Assembly (NCBI GenBank): GCA_021731145.1
Contig: JAKFXX010000028.1
Span: 25,659 to 89,658, forward strand
DNA: 64,000 bases
Direction: 5' to 3'
From: Gammaproteobacteria bacterium
Lineage (GTDB): Bacteria; Pseudomonadota; Gammaproteobacteria; Ga0077554; Ga007554
A program made the position numbers and the translations under genes. The notes under the pieces were generated by a model. The model did not search any database. It saw only the letters and a program-made list of their open reading frames with translations, and was not told where the DNA came from. This document shows, piece after piece, positions 47,897 to 55,045 of the stretch (positions are counted from its first letter, which is position 1; the number at the start of each line of letters is the position of its first letter).

Positions 47897-47984
47897 GGCT
47901 TCGCCCCCCCCTCGCTACGCTCTCCCCGCGTGCAAGGGGGAAAGTTGGTGCGGCGGTAGGTCAGCTTGATTGCATGCGCCCGAC

Positions 47985-48392
47985 TCATCCAGCATCACCA
48001 TCCCACGCTGCCGGCATGAACTCTGCTTGCATCGCGTGAACGAACGCTTTCGCCTGCTGTACTACCCAAACGGCCTGCTCAGGATCAACCGAATCTCCTT
48101 TGTAGTCGGCAACCAGCCTGATCTCCTCGGCCTTGTTGAGTCCCCGGCCAAGCTCGACTGGAACCCGCCCCGTCTTGACCAGATGCATGCTGAATGCGGA
48201 AATCAAACCACTATGAGTCCTCGCTACTTCGGTTTGTATCGGAGCGTCTGACACCAGCAACGCGGCACGAGCCGCATCAAACATTGCGTAGTAGGCGCGG
48301 TTACAGGCTCCATCCACATCACCAGCATCCAGCAGCAGTTTTGCCGATGCCATGGCGCGAACCGCCTTCACCATTAACTCATGTGCGTTCAC
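47985..48392 (-). CDS. HEPN-domain protein of a HEPN/MNT pair
   Basis: A 135-residue helical protein of the UPF0332 HEPN group: LMVKAVRAMASAKLLLDAGD, NRAYYAMFDAARAALLVSDA, ISAFSMHLVKTGRVPVELGR and GDSVDPEQAVWVVQQAKAFV. In HEPN ribonuclease toxins the active motif is R-x4-6-H; here the equivalent RAYYAMF is followed by Asp rather than His, so RNase activity is doubtful. Its start overlaps the MNT stop by 4 bp. Such pairs act as toxin (HEPN) and AMPylating antitoxin (MNT). Confidence 0.88.
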   Translation of the reverse strand: MNAHELMVKAVRAMASAKLLLDAGDVDGACNRAYYAMFDAARAALLVSDAPIQTEVARTHSGLISAFSMHLVKTGRVPVELGRGLNKAEEIRLVADYKGDSVDPEQAVWVVQQAKAFVHAMQAEFMPAAWDGDAG

Positions 48393-48733
48393 AGGCGGAC
48401 ACCTTCACGTTCGATGTTGTGCAAAAGGCGCGGGTTGGAGTACGCATCAGGGTGCTCCCACTCATCTTGCCAGATCGGGAAAGGCTGAATGCGGACTCCT
48501 GTGTCGAGCAGCACGTCATAGGCAATGTCAGCCATTGCGAGCTTGGTGGCGAGGAACTTGCCGGGCTGTCCACGCAGTAGCACCGCAATATCCGCGTCGC
48601 TATCCGAACAATGACTATGTCGCGCACGGCTACCGAACAGGATTGCACCTGCAATTTCGTATTGCCCCGACACAAGCCGCACGAAGGCGCGTGCTGCGCG
48701 CTCGGTGTCCGGGTCTAGGTCGATGGTTTGCAT
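48389..48733 (-). CDS. MNT-type nucleotidyltransferase antitoxin
   Basis: About 114 residues with the minimal nucleotidyltransferase motif: GAILFGSRARHSHCSDSDAD followed by IAVLL (GS-x10-D-x-D). The start at ATG 48733 (QTIDLDPDTERAARAFVRLV) is preferred over one four codons upstream. MNT proteins of HEPN/MNT systems neutralise the HEPN partner by adding AMP to a Tyr near its RNase motif. The coupled overlap with the HEPN gene supports the pairing. Confidence 0.88.
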   Translation of the reverse strand: MQTIDLDPDTERAARAFVRLVSGQYEIAGAILFGSRARHSHCSDSDADIAVLLRGQPGKFLATKLAMADIAYDVLLDTGVRIQPFPIWQDEWEHPDAYSNPRLLHNIEREGVRL

Positions 48734-48845
48734 GGTAACGCCCACAATGTAATCCGGTTTTATTATACCTTTACCCTACACACGCCAGTATTTCCGGCGT
48801 AATACGCTGCGCTATTGCGCCCTACTTGCTAAAAATTCAAATTCC

Positions 48846-48932
48846 CGTCATTCCCGCGAAGGCGTGAATCCATAAGTTACTGATTTATCGTTTTTTTAAA
48901 AATTCTGGATTCCCGCCTTCGCGGGAATGACG
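48846..48932. repeat. 87-bp inverted repeat (GTCATTCCCGCG family)
   Basis: Arms of 30 bp, CGTCATTCCCGCGAAGGCGT.. at 48846 and its complement ending GCGGGAATGACG at 48932, match at 28 of 30 positions around a 27-bp A/T-rich loop. The CGTCATTCCCGCG core recurs in the element at 54904-55006. Sequences of this type are dispersed REP/MITE-like repeats in many proteobacteria. Confidence 0.8.
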
Positions 48933-48994
48933 AATTAGGGATGTAATTCAGGCAATGATTTTCAACCGCGCCCGATCATCCTTCCTTCTGCCCT

Positions 48995-49347
48995 TTACAA
49001 AAACGGGTTCACCACAGTCAGTTGTCCTTCAAACACCTGATTATGCTGCAAGTCCTCGGAATAGAGGGTTTCACACCCCGCAAGCAGTGCCGCCGCGACG
49101 ATGAGGGCATCCCAGTTTGAAAGCTGGTAGCGGATGGCAATCTCGGCACTCTTGCGAATCGTAGATTCATCCACTGGCAGCACATCGGTATGGCGCATGA
49201 CGCCGTCTGCAAAAGTGTATGCCCGTTCTCGGGTAAAGCCGAATTTACGCAAGCACACATTGACTGCCTCATTATTTGCACCTTGCGCGCGTCCTGGCCA
49301 ACGGTGTAAAGAACAATGTTGGTATCAGCGAAGCACTTTTCGGTCAT
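48995..49347 (-). pseudogene. VapC-type PIN-domain toxin with internal deletion and frameshift
   Basis: From ATG 49347 the product starts TEKCFADTNIVLYTVGQDAR, the PIN-domain opening with its first catalytic Asp. After about 24 codons the middle of the domain is missing, and homology resumes in another frame with NNEAVNVCLRKFGFTRERAY and continues TFADGVMRHTDVLP ... SNWDALIVAAALLAGCETLY to the stop at 48995. The conserved C-terminal Asp (NWDALI) survives. The deletion removes several tens of residues. It overlaps the vapB gene by 23 bp. Confidence 0.8.
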
Positions 49348-49537
49348 AGCATTCATCCCGGCTGAACTTTCCATCGAACACCGCACCGAACTGATCGAAT
49401 TCGCTCATGTCCGCTGTTTCGGCCTTGGGCTGCTTTACATGCTTGGCCTTGAGATAACCGACAAAATCCAATACCTCCCGCGCCACGTTCTCGGGGAGGG
49501 CTTGCACTTCCTCAAAAATCTTTTCCGCTGTATTCAT
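49325..49537 (-). CDS. VapB-like antitoxin (DUF2281-type)
   Basis: 70 residues: NTAEKIFEEVQALPENVARE, VLDFVGYLKAKHVKQPKAET and MSEFDQFGAVFDGKFSRDEC. The N-terminal helix pair is a DUF2281-like antitoxin start and the C-terminal tail is the toxin-binding part. The ATG at 49537 follows GAGGTATTGAGC. It is intact, but its toxin partner is broken. Its 5' third is duplicated at 51237-51347 and its 3' part at 49722-49840. Confidence 0.82.
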   Translation of the reverse strand: MNTAEKIFEEVQALPENVAREVLDFVGYLKAKHVKQPKAETADMSEFDQFGAVFDGKFSRDECYDRKVLR

Positions 49538-49643
49538 GCTCAATACCTCGCTGTGCATTTTTATTGGGTTTAATCCCATCTATTGTCGAGCTGAAGCCAG
49601 AACATCCGGAGGAATACCGCTGCGCGCTATTGCGCTCTACTTG

Positions 49644-49688
49644 CATCTTCCCTCTCCCCAGCCCTCTCCCGCACGTGGGAGAGGGGGG
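49644..49688. repeat. CCCTCTCCC/GGGAGAGGG palindrome in a duplicated spacer
   Basis: CCCTCTCCCGCACGTGGGAG followed by AGGG forms a hairpin (49663-49686). It is preceded by AATACCGCTGCGCGCTATTG..CTACTTGC and followed by GTAATTCAGGCAATGATTTT. These same flanks surround the different inverted repeat at 48846-48932. Confidence 0.7.
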
Positions 49689-49721
49689 TGTAATTCAGGC
49701 AATGATTTTCAACCCAACGGT

Positions 49722-49840
49722 GTAAAGGACGATGTTGGTATCGGCGAAGCACTTTTCGGTCATAGCATTCGTCCCGGCTAAACTTTCCATCGAACACCGC
49801 ACCGAACTGATCGAATTCGCTCATGCCCGCCATTTCAACC
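49722..49840 (-). pseudogene. Duplicated fragment: vapB 3' end plus vapC 5' end
   Basis: This 119-bp stretch is about 90% identical to 49311-49425. On the minus strand it encodes MSEFDQFGAVFDGKFSRDEC followed by YDRKVL and, in the overlapping frame, the start of the PIN toxin (TEKCFADTNIV). Neither gene is complete. It abuts the 3' end of the Rpn-family gene. Confidence 0.8.
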
Positions 49841-49845
49841 CTACG

Positions 49846-50829
49846 CTACTGAAACACCTCTTCCAGGGATTTGGCGTCCAGCACGCGGTCGGCCCATTGC
49901 TCTATCTGCGCCTGATCACTCTGCGCAAGACGTGAAAGCGCCCATTCTGGCAACAGACCAAATCGATGGGACAACAAACGCTTAAATAAAAGTACCTCTC
50001 CCTGTTGAAGCCCCTGTTGAAGCCCCTGTTGAAGCCCCTGTTGAAGCCCCTGTTGAAGCCCCTGCTGTTTCCACTCCTCGGTCCATTCAATAACACGCTC
50101 TGCCAACATCGTCTTAACCTCCTGCAATTCACTCACCTCGGGGATTGCCACGCCCGGCATCCGCCCCGGCAACAATACGCGCTTGATCCAGACCGTGAAT
50201 GCGCGCCGTAACCCGGTCTGTTCTGGTGCCTTGAGCCAATCCACCAGTGCTGCGACCACTTCCTGCATGTCGCCGGGCTCCCGGCTCTTTTCCAGGCGGA
50301 ATAGCGCGGCGGCAAGGTTGCGCACCAAAAGCTGTTCACTTTCATCCAGCGCTCCTTCGTCAAGCAGCAGGTAGCGCAGATGGGGACGATATTTTTCCAG
50401 CCCGCCCGGCACGACTTCTATCAACTCTGCAACATCGACGGCTTCCTGCCAGCGACTCTTGCCATTATAGAGCACCAGCGGTAGTACTGGCGGTAATTTG
50501 TTGTTTGGCGTCAATTTTTTCTGGCGGATGAGCTCTTGGTAGAGCAGGCCCAGATATGTCATGATCCGCACCGCCATGTAAGTATCCGAGCGTGACTGAA
50601 ATTCAATCAGCAGATAAACATACAGCCAACCACTGCCCCAGCGCACACGCCAGATGATATCGTCTTCGCGATCTCGCAGATCATCGCTGACAAAGCTCCC
50701 ACTGACCTTCTCCAGTGTTGAGAAATCCAGCTCATCCACCCAGGCCTCTTTGACGAAGCCCTTGATCAGATCCTCGACCATGCTGGCATGGGAGAACAGC
50801 AGTTTGTAACTATTGTCGTGAGCGGTCAT
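49846..50829 (-). CDS. Rpn-family (YhgA/Transposase_31) putative nuclease
   Basis: A 327-residue protein of the recombination-promoting nuclease family (PD-(D/E)XK fold). Typical parts are DNSYKLLFSHASMVEDLIKG, DIIWRVRWGSGWLYVYLLIE (the E of the catalytic core), FQSRSDTYMAVRIMTYLGLL and LPPVLPLVLYNGKSRWQEAV. About residues 260-282 consist of a tandem QQGL repeat, encoded by a perfect 12-bp DNA repeat at 50001-50065. A C-terminal DUF4351-like helical segment (RLLSHRFGLLPEWALSRLAQ) follows. In E. coli these proteins are DNA endonucleases that promote RecA-independent recombination. Confidence 0.9.
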   Translation of the reverse strand: MTAHDNSYKLLFSHASMVEDLIKGFVKEAWVDELDFSTLEKVSGSFVSDDLRDREDDIIWRVRWGSGWLYVYLLIEFQSRSDTYMAVRIMTYLGLLYQELIRQKKLTPNNKLPPVLPLVLYNGKSRWQEAVDVAELIEVVPGGLEKYRPHLRYLLLDEGALDESEQLLVRNLAAALFRLEKSREPGDMQEVVAALVDWLKAPEQTGLRRAFTVWIKRVLLPGRMPGVAIPEVSELQEVKTMLAERVIEWTEEWKQQGLQQGLQQGLQQGLQQGLQQGEVLLFKRLLSHRFGLLPEWALSRLAQSDQAQIEQWADRVLDAKSLEEVFQ

Positions 50830-50858
50830 GTCTCAATACTGTTCACTTAAAGAAAAAC

Positions 50859-50891
50859 CCGTTCGCCCCGAGCTTGTCGAAGGGCGAACGG
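50859..50891. repeat. REP-like hairpin
   Basis: CCGTTCGCCC (50859-50868) and GGGCGAACGG (50882-50891) are perfectly complementary around the loop CGAGCTTGTCGAA. A degenerate relative (CCGTTCGTGGTGAGCTTGTC) is at about 33244. This CGAGCTTGTCGAA-loop palindrome is widely dispersed in proteobacterial genomes. The 108 bp between it and the next gene hold nothing recognisable. Confidence 0.75.
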
Positions 50892-50999
50892 ATTAATTCG
50901 CGGGGTGTGGCCCAACGGTGAAGCCAGTGCTGCGCCCCTGCGCTGATGAAACCCATCACCATATTGTGCCTCGCCAAAGCGTGTGCCCCTTGAATGACG

Positions 51000-51293
51000 T
51001 TAGGCGCGCGCCGCAGAAACCAATGGAAATGCCGATGGATTACGAACGGAAGCAACAGCCAGATCAACGTCTAACGATGGCCAATAAAGATGGTCTTCTG
51101 TCGGGCGCTCAATCTCGCAAAGCTGATCAATAGTTGCGGCTTTGAACCAAGGAAAATCGGTAAACGAAAGGAACAACTCCTCGTCGTCCAACAGCAGCCA
51201 GAGGCCATGCTTTGAGACATGAGTAACTTCAGCTCGCGCCACGTTCTCGGGGAGGGCTTGCACTTCCTCAAAAATCTTTTCCGCTGTATTCAT
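51000..51293 (-). CDS. Chimeric protein: VapB-like N-terminus fused to a DUF2442 domain
   Basis: 97 residues. The first 20 (NTAEKIFEEVQALPENVAR after Met) are identical to the VapB-like antitoxin at 49325-49537, and the upstream 110 bp are also nearly identical. From about residue 21 the protein is a DUF2442 domain: AEVTHVSKHGLWLLLDDEEL, FLSFTDFPWFKAATIDQLCE, IERPTEDHLYWPSLDVDLAV. DUF2442 proteins are usually small stand-alone partners of DUF4160. The junction is in frame, so the fusion is expressible from the vapB-type start signals. Function unknown. Confidence 0.8.
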   Translation of the reverse strand: MNTAEKIFEEVQALPENVARAEVTHVSKHGLWLLLDDEELFLSFTDFPWFKAATIDQLCEIERPTEDHLYWPSLDVDLAVASVRNPSAFPLVSAARA

Positions 51294-51388
51294 GCTCAAT
51301 ACCTCGCTGTGCATTTTTATTGGGTTTAATCCCATCCACTGTCGAGTGGAGTAGCGCGATACCCACCTGAGAATGGTGTAAAGGCATA

Positions 51389-52315
51389 TTAAACAATACG
51401 GTAGCGCAGTTGTTCGCTATGCGCTGAAGAGGTCTCTAAATGAGTCTCTAATGATTTCAAATAGTTTTTAAAGTCCTGCCCCAATTCCGGGTGTTTTAAG
51501 GCGTATTGCACGGTGGCTTCGAGGTAGCCGAGTTTGCTGCCGCAATCGTAGCGTTTGCCCTGGAAACGGTACGCCAATACCAGAGACTCTTGCAATAGCC
51601 GGGCGATGGCGTCGGTGAGCTGGATCTCACCGCCAGCACCGGCGGATTGGTTTTCCAGCAGGTTAAAAATTTGCGGGTTCAAAATGTAGCGCCCGACCAC
51701 CGCCAGCGTGGACGGCGCGACATCGGGCTTGGGTTTTTCGACGATGGCATCGACACGGGCCAGCCTATCGCACCAAGGAGTGACGTCAACGATGCCGTAT
51801 TTATCGGTTTCATCAGGGGCGATTTCTTCCACACCCAGCAGGCTGCATCCTTGTTGCTCGAACTGCTGCACCATTTGCGCGAGACAACCTGTATTGTTGT
51901 CATCAATCAAGTCGTCCGCAAGGATGACGGCGAATGGTTCATTGCCGACCACCGGCTTGGCGCACAAAACGGCATGGCCCAGCCCACGCGCTTCGGGCTG
52001 GCGCACGTACACGCACGATACGCCTTTGGGCAGTATGCCATGCACGATATCCAGCAGTTGCTGCTTGCCGCGCTTTATCAGCTCTGCTTCCAGCTCGTAA
52101 TTTTTGTCGAAATGATCTTCTATTGCGCGCTTGTTACTGCTGGTGACGAAGATCAGTTCTTTGATTCCGGCCGAAATAGCCTCTTCTGCCGCATATTGGA
52201 TCAGCGGCTTGTCGACGATCGGCAGCATTTCTTTGGGGTTGGCCTTGGTGGCGGGCAAGAATCGGGTGCCCATGCCGGCAACAGGAAAAACGGCCTTTGT
52301 GATGGTCTTTTTCAT
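51389..52315 (-). CDS. galU: UTP--glucose-1-phosphate uridylyltransferase
   Basis: About 308 residues. The enzyme makes UDP-glucose, the substrate of Ugd and a likely donor for the polymer. Diagnostic segments: [51 protein letters not shown] and [20 protein letters not shown]. The start at 52315 has AAGGA 10 nt upstream. It lies between epsG and the toxin-antitoxin mosaic; 5' to it is a palindromic element at 52365-52498. Confidence 0.97.
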   Translation of the reverse strand: MKKTITKAVFPVAGMGTRFLPATKANPKEMLPIVDKPLIQYAAEEAISAGIKELIFVTSSNKRAIEDHFDKNYELEAELIKRGKQQLLDIVHGILPKGVSCVYVRQPEARGLGHAVLCAKPVVGNEPFAVILADDLIDDNNTGCLAQMVQQFEQQGCSLLGVEEIAPDETDKYGIVDVTPWCDRLARVDAIVEKPKPDVAPSTLAVVGRYILNPQIFNLLENQSAGAGGEIQLTDAIARLLQESLVLAYRFQGKRYDCGSKLGYLEATVQYALKHPELGQDFKNYLKSLETHLETSSAHSEQLRYRIV

Positions 52316-52364
52316 ATAAAGCAATTCCTTCTCTATTTTACCAAATCCTTAGCGCGTTGCGCTC

Positions 52365-52498
52365 TGGTACATGAAATTATAAATTACGAAACATGATCCG
52401 AGTCCCATGTAGGTCTGGCTTTAGCCAGACATGTCGGCCTGAAGGCCGACCTACAATCGTGCGGCATTACGCTGCACAATTTATGTGTTCATGTACCA
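52365..52498. repeat. 134-bp structured palindromic element, copy 1
   Basis: The arms TGGTACATGAA (52365-52375) and TTCATGTACCA (52488-52498) are perfectly complementary and enclose a core nearly identical (three substitutions) to copy 2 at 62035-62170. The core holds TGTAGGTC/GACCTACA (8 bp), inside which GTCTGGCTTTAGCCAGAC and GTCGGCCTGAAGGCCGAC form two hairpins, giving a branched fold. It fills most of the 210-bp gap between epsG and galU. Confidence 0.9.
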
Positions 52499-52525
52499 TG
52501 GGTAGTGGAGATGAAGCCAACTACC

Positions 52526-53449
52526 TCAATATTTGTTAAGTACGCTACCGATCACTGCCGCATCAGAGGCGGCGAGTTGGGATGCGAGGGCTTTGGCTGC
52601 GCCAAGGCGGGTATGATCCTTGCGCGTTACCATCAGTGCGCCACCCGCACGCGCCACGATAGTCATGGCATCGGTAAACAAGCTGCCTGCCGGTGTGTCG
52701 ATAAGAATGACATCATAGCGCCGGCTTAAATCGTCCAATAACCCCGAAAACTCAGGACGCCCCAAAAGCTCCAGCGGGTTGGGAGGAATGGGGCCGGCCG
52801 CCAGCACGGAGAGGTCGGCAAAGTAAGGAATGCGCGCGATGGCGTCTTGCCCCGCGCGGCCAGCCAGTATGGATGTCAAACCTGTGCTGCGGGACAGGTT
52901 AAAAATGATATGCTGGCGGGGGTTGCGCAGGTCGGCATCAATCAACAGGGTTCGCTCGCCAAGCTGGGAAAATATCACCGCCAGATTGGCGGCAAGGTAA
53001 CTGCGGCCTTCTTGTGCGCCTGGGCTGACAATGGAAAGCACCTTGTGTTCATCGTTAAACCAGCGCAGCATCAATTGGCTGCGCAAGGCGCGCAGGGCCT
53101 CGACTTGCGGGCTGAAGGGTTTATAGGCGGCCACCAGATCATTGGCAAAACCGCCCTCCCCTGGGCGAAGATAAGCGTATGCAAACTGTTTGGATAGTGC
53201 ATGCTGAATATCTTCCGCACTGACCAATTTGAGCTTGAGTGCTGCATCTCCAAAGCGCAACCCCTGCTCTTTTTGCACGCGCAGTATGCGCTCGACATCT
53301 TCCAGCTTGAGCTTTCCGGAATCCACCAGAATTGCGCCCATGTTGCGGCCTATCAGTTGCGGCGGCGCCGCCTCTGTGGCGAATAGAGCTTCCGCCTCCA
53401 AGGCAGATTCAATGATGGTGGACTTTTCTTTCGTGCCGGTTAATCGCAT
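52526..53449 (-). CDS. epsG: EpsG, chain-length-determinant tyrosine kinase-like ATPase
   Basis: 307 residues. An N-terminal GSPII_E_N-like domain (IGRNMGAILVDSGKLKLEDV, FGDAALKLKLVSAEDIQHAL) precedes a bacterial tyrosine-kinase/ParA-like ATPase (about 120-300) with IVSPGAQEGRSYLAANLAVI as P-loop, LLIDADLRNPRQH as Walker A' and YDVILIDTPAG as Walker B. The P-loop lysine is Arg, and the C-terminus has only one Tyr (SVLNKY) rather than a Tyr cluster. It partners EpsF to control polymer length. It follows epsF by 40 bp. Confidence 0.93.
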   Translation of the reverse strand: MRLTGTKEKSTIIESALEAEALFATEAAPPQLIGRNMGAILVDSGKLKLEDVERILRVQKEQGLRFGDAALKLKLVSAEDIQHALSKQFAYAYLRPGEGGFANDLVAAYKPFSPQVEALRALRSQLMLRWFNDEHKVLSIVSPGAQEGRSYLAANLAVIFSQLGERTLLIDADLRNPRQHIIFNLSRSTGLTSILAGRAGQDAIARIPYFADLSVLAAGPIPPNPLELLGRPEFSGLLDDLSRRYDVILIDTPAGSLFTDAMTIVARAGGALMVTRKDHTRLGAAKALASQLAASDAAVIGSVLNKY

Positions 53450-53489
53450 GGTTTATCGCTCTTGATTCCTTGGAAATGTTACCGGCTTT

Positions 53490-54860
53490 TTAAGCCTTGC
53501 CTTTTTCAAGCACGCCGAGCACCGGGAGCCCTAAGGCCTCGGTCAAATCCTGATCGGTACGTACCCGTCGATCCAGCATCTCGAACAGCAAGGCCATGCC
53601 AAGCCCCAGCATCGTGCCGAGGAAGATGGACAACGCCAGATTCAACAGCACTTTGGGGCTGGACGGCTTCGTAGCTTCAACGGCGGGATTGAGCAGCACT
53701 ACATTGGTCTGGTTGACGCGACTCTGCAGGGTGGATTGGTTAAAACGTTCCAGTGCGGCGTCATAGGCACGCTGGGCACTCTCCACCTCACGCATCAGCG
53801 TGGGTATTTCATCGCGCGACTGCTTGAATTGCAGCACCTTGGCCTTCTGTGCTGCCAAAGACGCCCTTATCGACTCCTCGCGGCTGTGCGCCAGCTTGGT
53901 GTTGTTTCGTATGCCGCTGGTTATGGAAGTCATTTCCCTGGTGAGTTTTTCACGCAGGTTTTTTACTTCCGCCACGGCGCGTTGATACTGGGGATGATTG
54001 ACGCCCAATTGCTCGGACAAATCCGCCAGTTTGGCTTCCTGGCGTAACAGTTCGCCCTTGAGGCTCTGGATAAAGCCATTGGCTAAAACTTCCGGCAGGG
54101 TTTCCATGGAAGAGCCCTTGGCGAGCATTTCTTCCATTTGCCGCTGGCGACTTTCGGTATCGTAGGTTTGGGCCTGGGCAAGCACCATCTGGCTGGTAAG
54201 CTCGGCAAGGCGCGCAGTCTCGACATCCAGCCGCTCATCCGTAGCGGTGATGCTTTTGCTCTGCTGATATGCAGACAGCTTGCGCTGCGCCTCTTCTACC
54301 CGTGTGCGCAGTCCCGCCTGCTGTTTATCGAACCACTCAGCGCTCTTGCGTGCGGGCTCGACACTCAGCTCCAGCGTGGTATCCATATAGGCCTGGGCAA
54401 ATGCGTTGGCCAGGGCGGCGGCAAACCGGGGATCAGTGGATTCATAATTGACGGTCATGAGGCGGCTCTCGCGCGAGGGCTCCACCTCCAGCTTCTTGAG
54501 CAAGGCATCGGCCAGCCAGTCACGGATCGAACCCTTGCCCTCGGTGGCCTCAAGAAACTGATCCCGCACCGCAGGAGCATCTGCCAACTTAAGGGTGTCG
54601 ATTACCTTGAGCGCGACCTTGCGGCTTTGGAGGATGTCCAGTTGCGTGGCCATATAACTGGGGGAAAGCTGAAGGGGTAATGACGAAAGCGCGGCATCCG
54701 TAACCGGCTCTTTGAAATCGACCACTAAAACGGCGCTGGCGGTGTATTGATTCGGCAGGTAATAGGTCACCGCAGCCGTGGTACCCACTGTAATCAGCAG
54801 GGTAACAAGGATAAGACGGTATCTCGCACGCAGAATTTGCAGAAATTGCTGGAAGCTCAT
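53490..54860 (-). CDS. epsF: EpsF, Wzz-family chain-length determinant protein
   Basis: 456 residues. N- and C-terminal transmembrane helices (ILVTLLITVGTTAAVTYYLP; VLLNLALSIFLGTMLGLGMA) flank a long periplasmic coiled-coil region (about 160-390; e.g. RKSAEWFDKQQAGLRTRVEE, REKLTREMTSITSG). The Wzz fold and a cytoplasmic tail (LDRRVRTDQDLTEALGLPVL) that contacts the EpsG kinase are evident. It sets chain length and bridges the inner membrane to the EpsE outer-membrane channel. It is separated from epsE by 185 bp containing a palindromic element. Confidence 0.94.
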   Translation of the reverse strand: MSFQQFLQILRARYRLILVTLLITVGTTAAVTYYLPNQYTASAVLVVDFKEPVTDAALSSLPLQLSPSYMATQLDILQSRKVALKVIDTLKLADAPAVRDQFLEATEGKGSIRDWLADALLKKLEVEPSRESRLMTVNYESTDPRFAAALANAFAQAYMDTTLELSVEPARKSAEWFDKQQAGLRTRVEEAQRKLSAYQQSKSITATDERLDVETARLAELTSQMVLAQAQTYDTESRQRQMEEMLAKGSSMETLPEVLANGFIQSLKGELLRQEAKLADLSEQLGVNHPQYQRAVAEVKNLREKLTREMTSITSGIRNNTKLAHSREESIRASLAAQKAKVLQFKQSRDEIPTLMREVESAQRAYDAALERFNQSTLQSRVNQTNVVLLNPAVEATKPSSPKVLLNLALSIFLGTMLGLGMALLFEMLDRRVRTDQDLTEALGLPVLGVLEKGKA

Positions 54861-54903
54861 GATATGGAGCCATGCCTCTTTTAATGTTGGTTACGGGAAC
54901 ATC

Positions 54904-55006
54904 TGAAAATCAATTATCGTCATTCCCGCGTGCCTGCCCCTGCGAAATCGGGGGGCGGGAATCCAGCGCCTGGATTACTGGTCAAGCCCGGAATGACGAA
55001 TTTTCA
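54904..55006. repeat. Imperfect palindrome between epsE and epsF
   Basis: TGAAAATCAATTATCGTCAT continuing TCCCG (54904) pairs with CGGAATGACGAATTTTCA (54989-55006), apart from a 7-bp insertion in the left arm. An inner hairpin ATCCAGCGCCTGGAT (54961-54975) lies between. It shares the CGTCATTCC core with 48846-48932. Transcribed as part of the eps mRNA it could fold and act in attenuation or RNA stability. Confidence 0.75.
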
Positions 55007-55045
55007 GAGGCGCCCTGAATATGCAATTACCGTGTGAAGCTCACA

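Noticed and set aside
50001..50065. Regular short repeats resembling a mini CRISPR
   Set aside because: Units are contiguous 12-bp codon repeats inside the Rpn gene with no spacers.
50843..51067. Minus-strand frame of 74 codons between the Rpn gene and the DUF2442 fusion
   Set aside because: Partly overlaps the DUF2442 gene and a REP hairpin; no domain or start signal was recognised.
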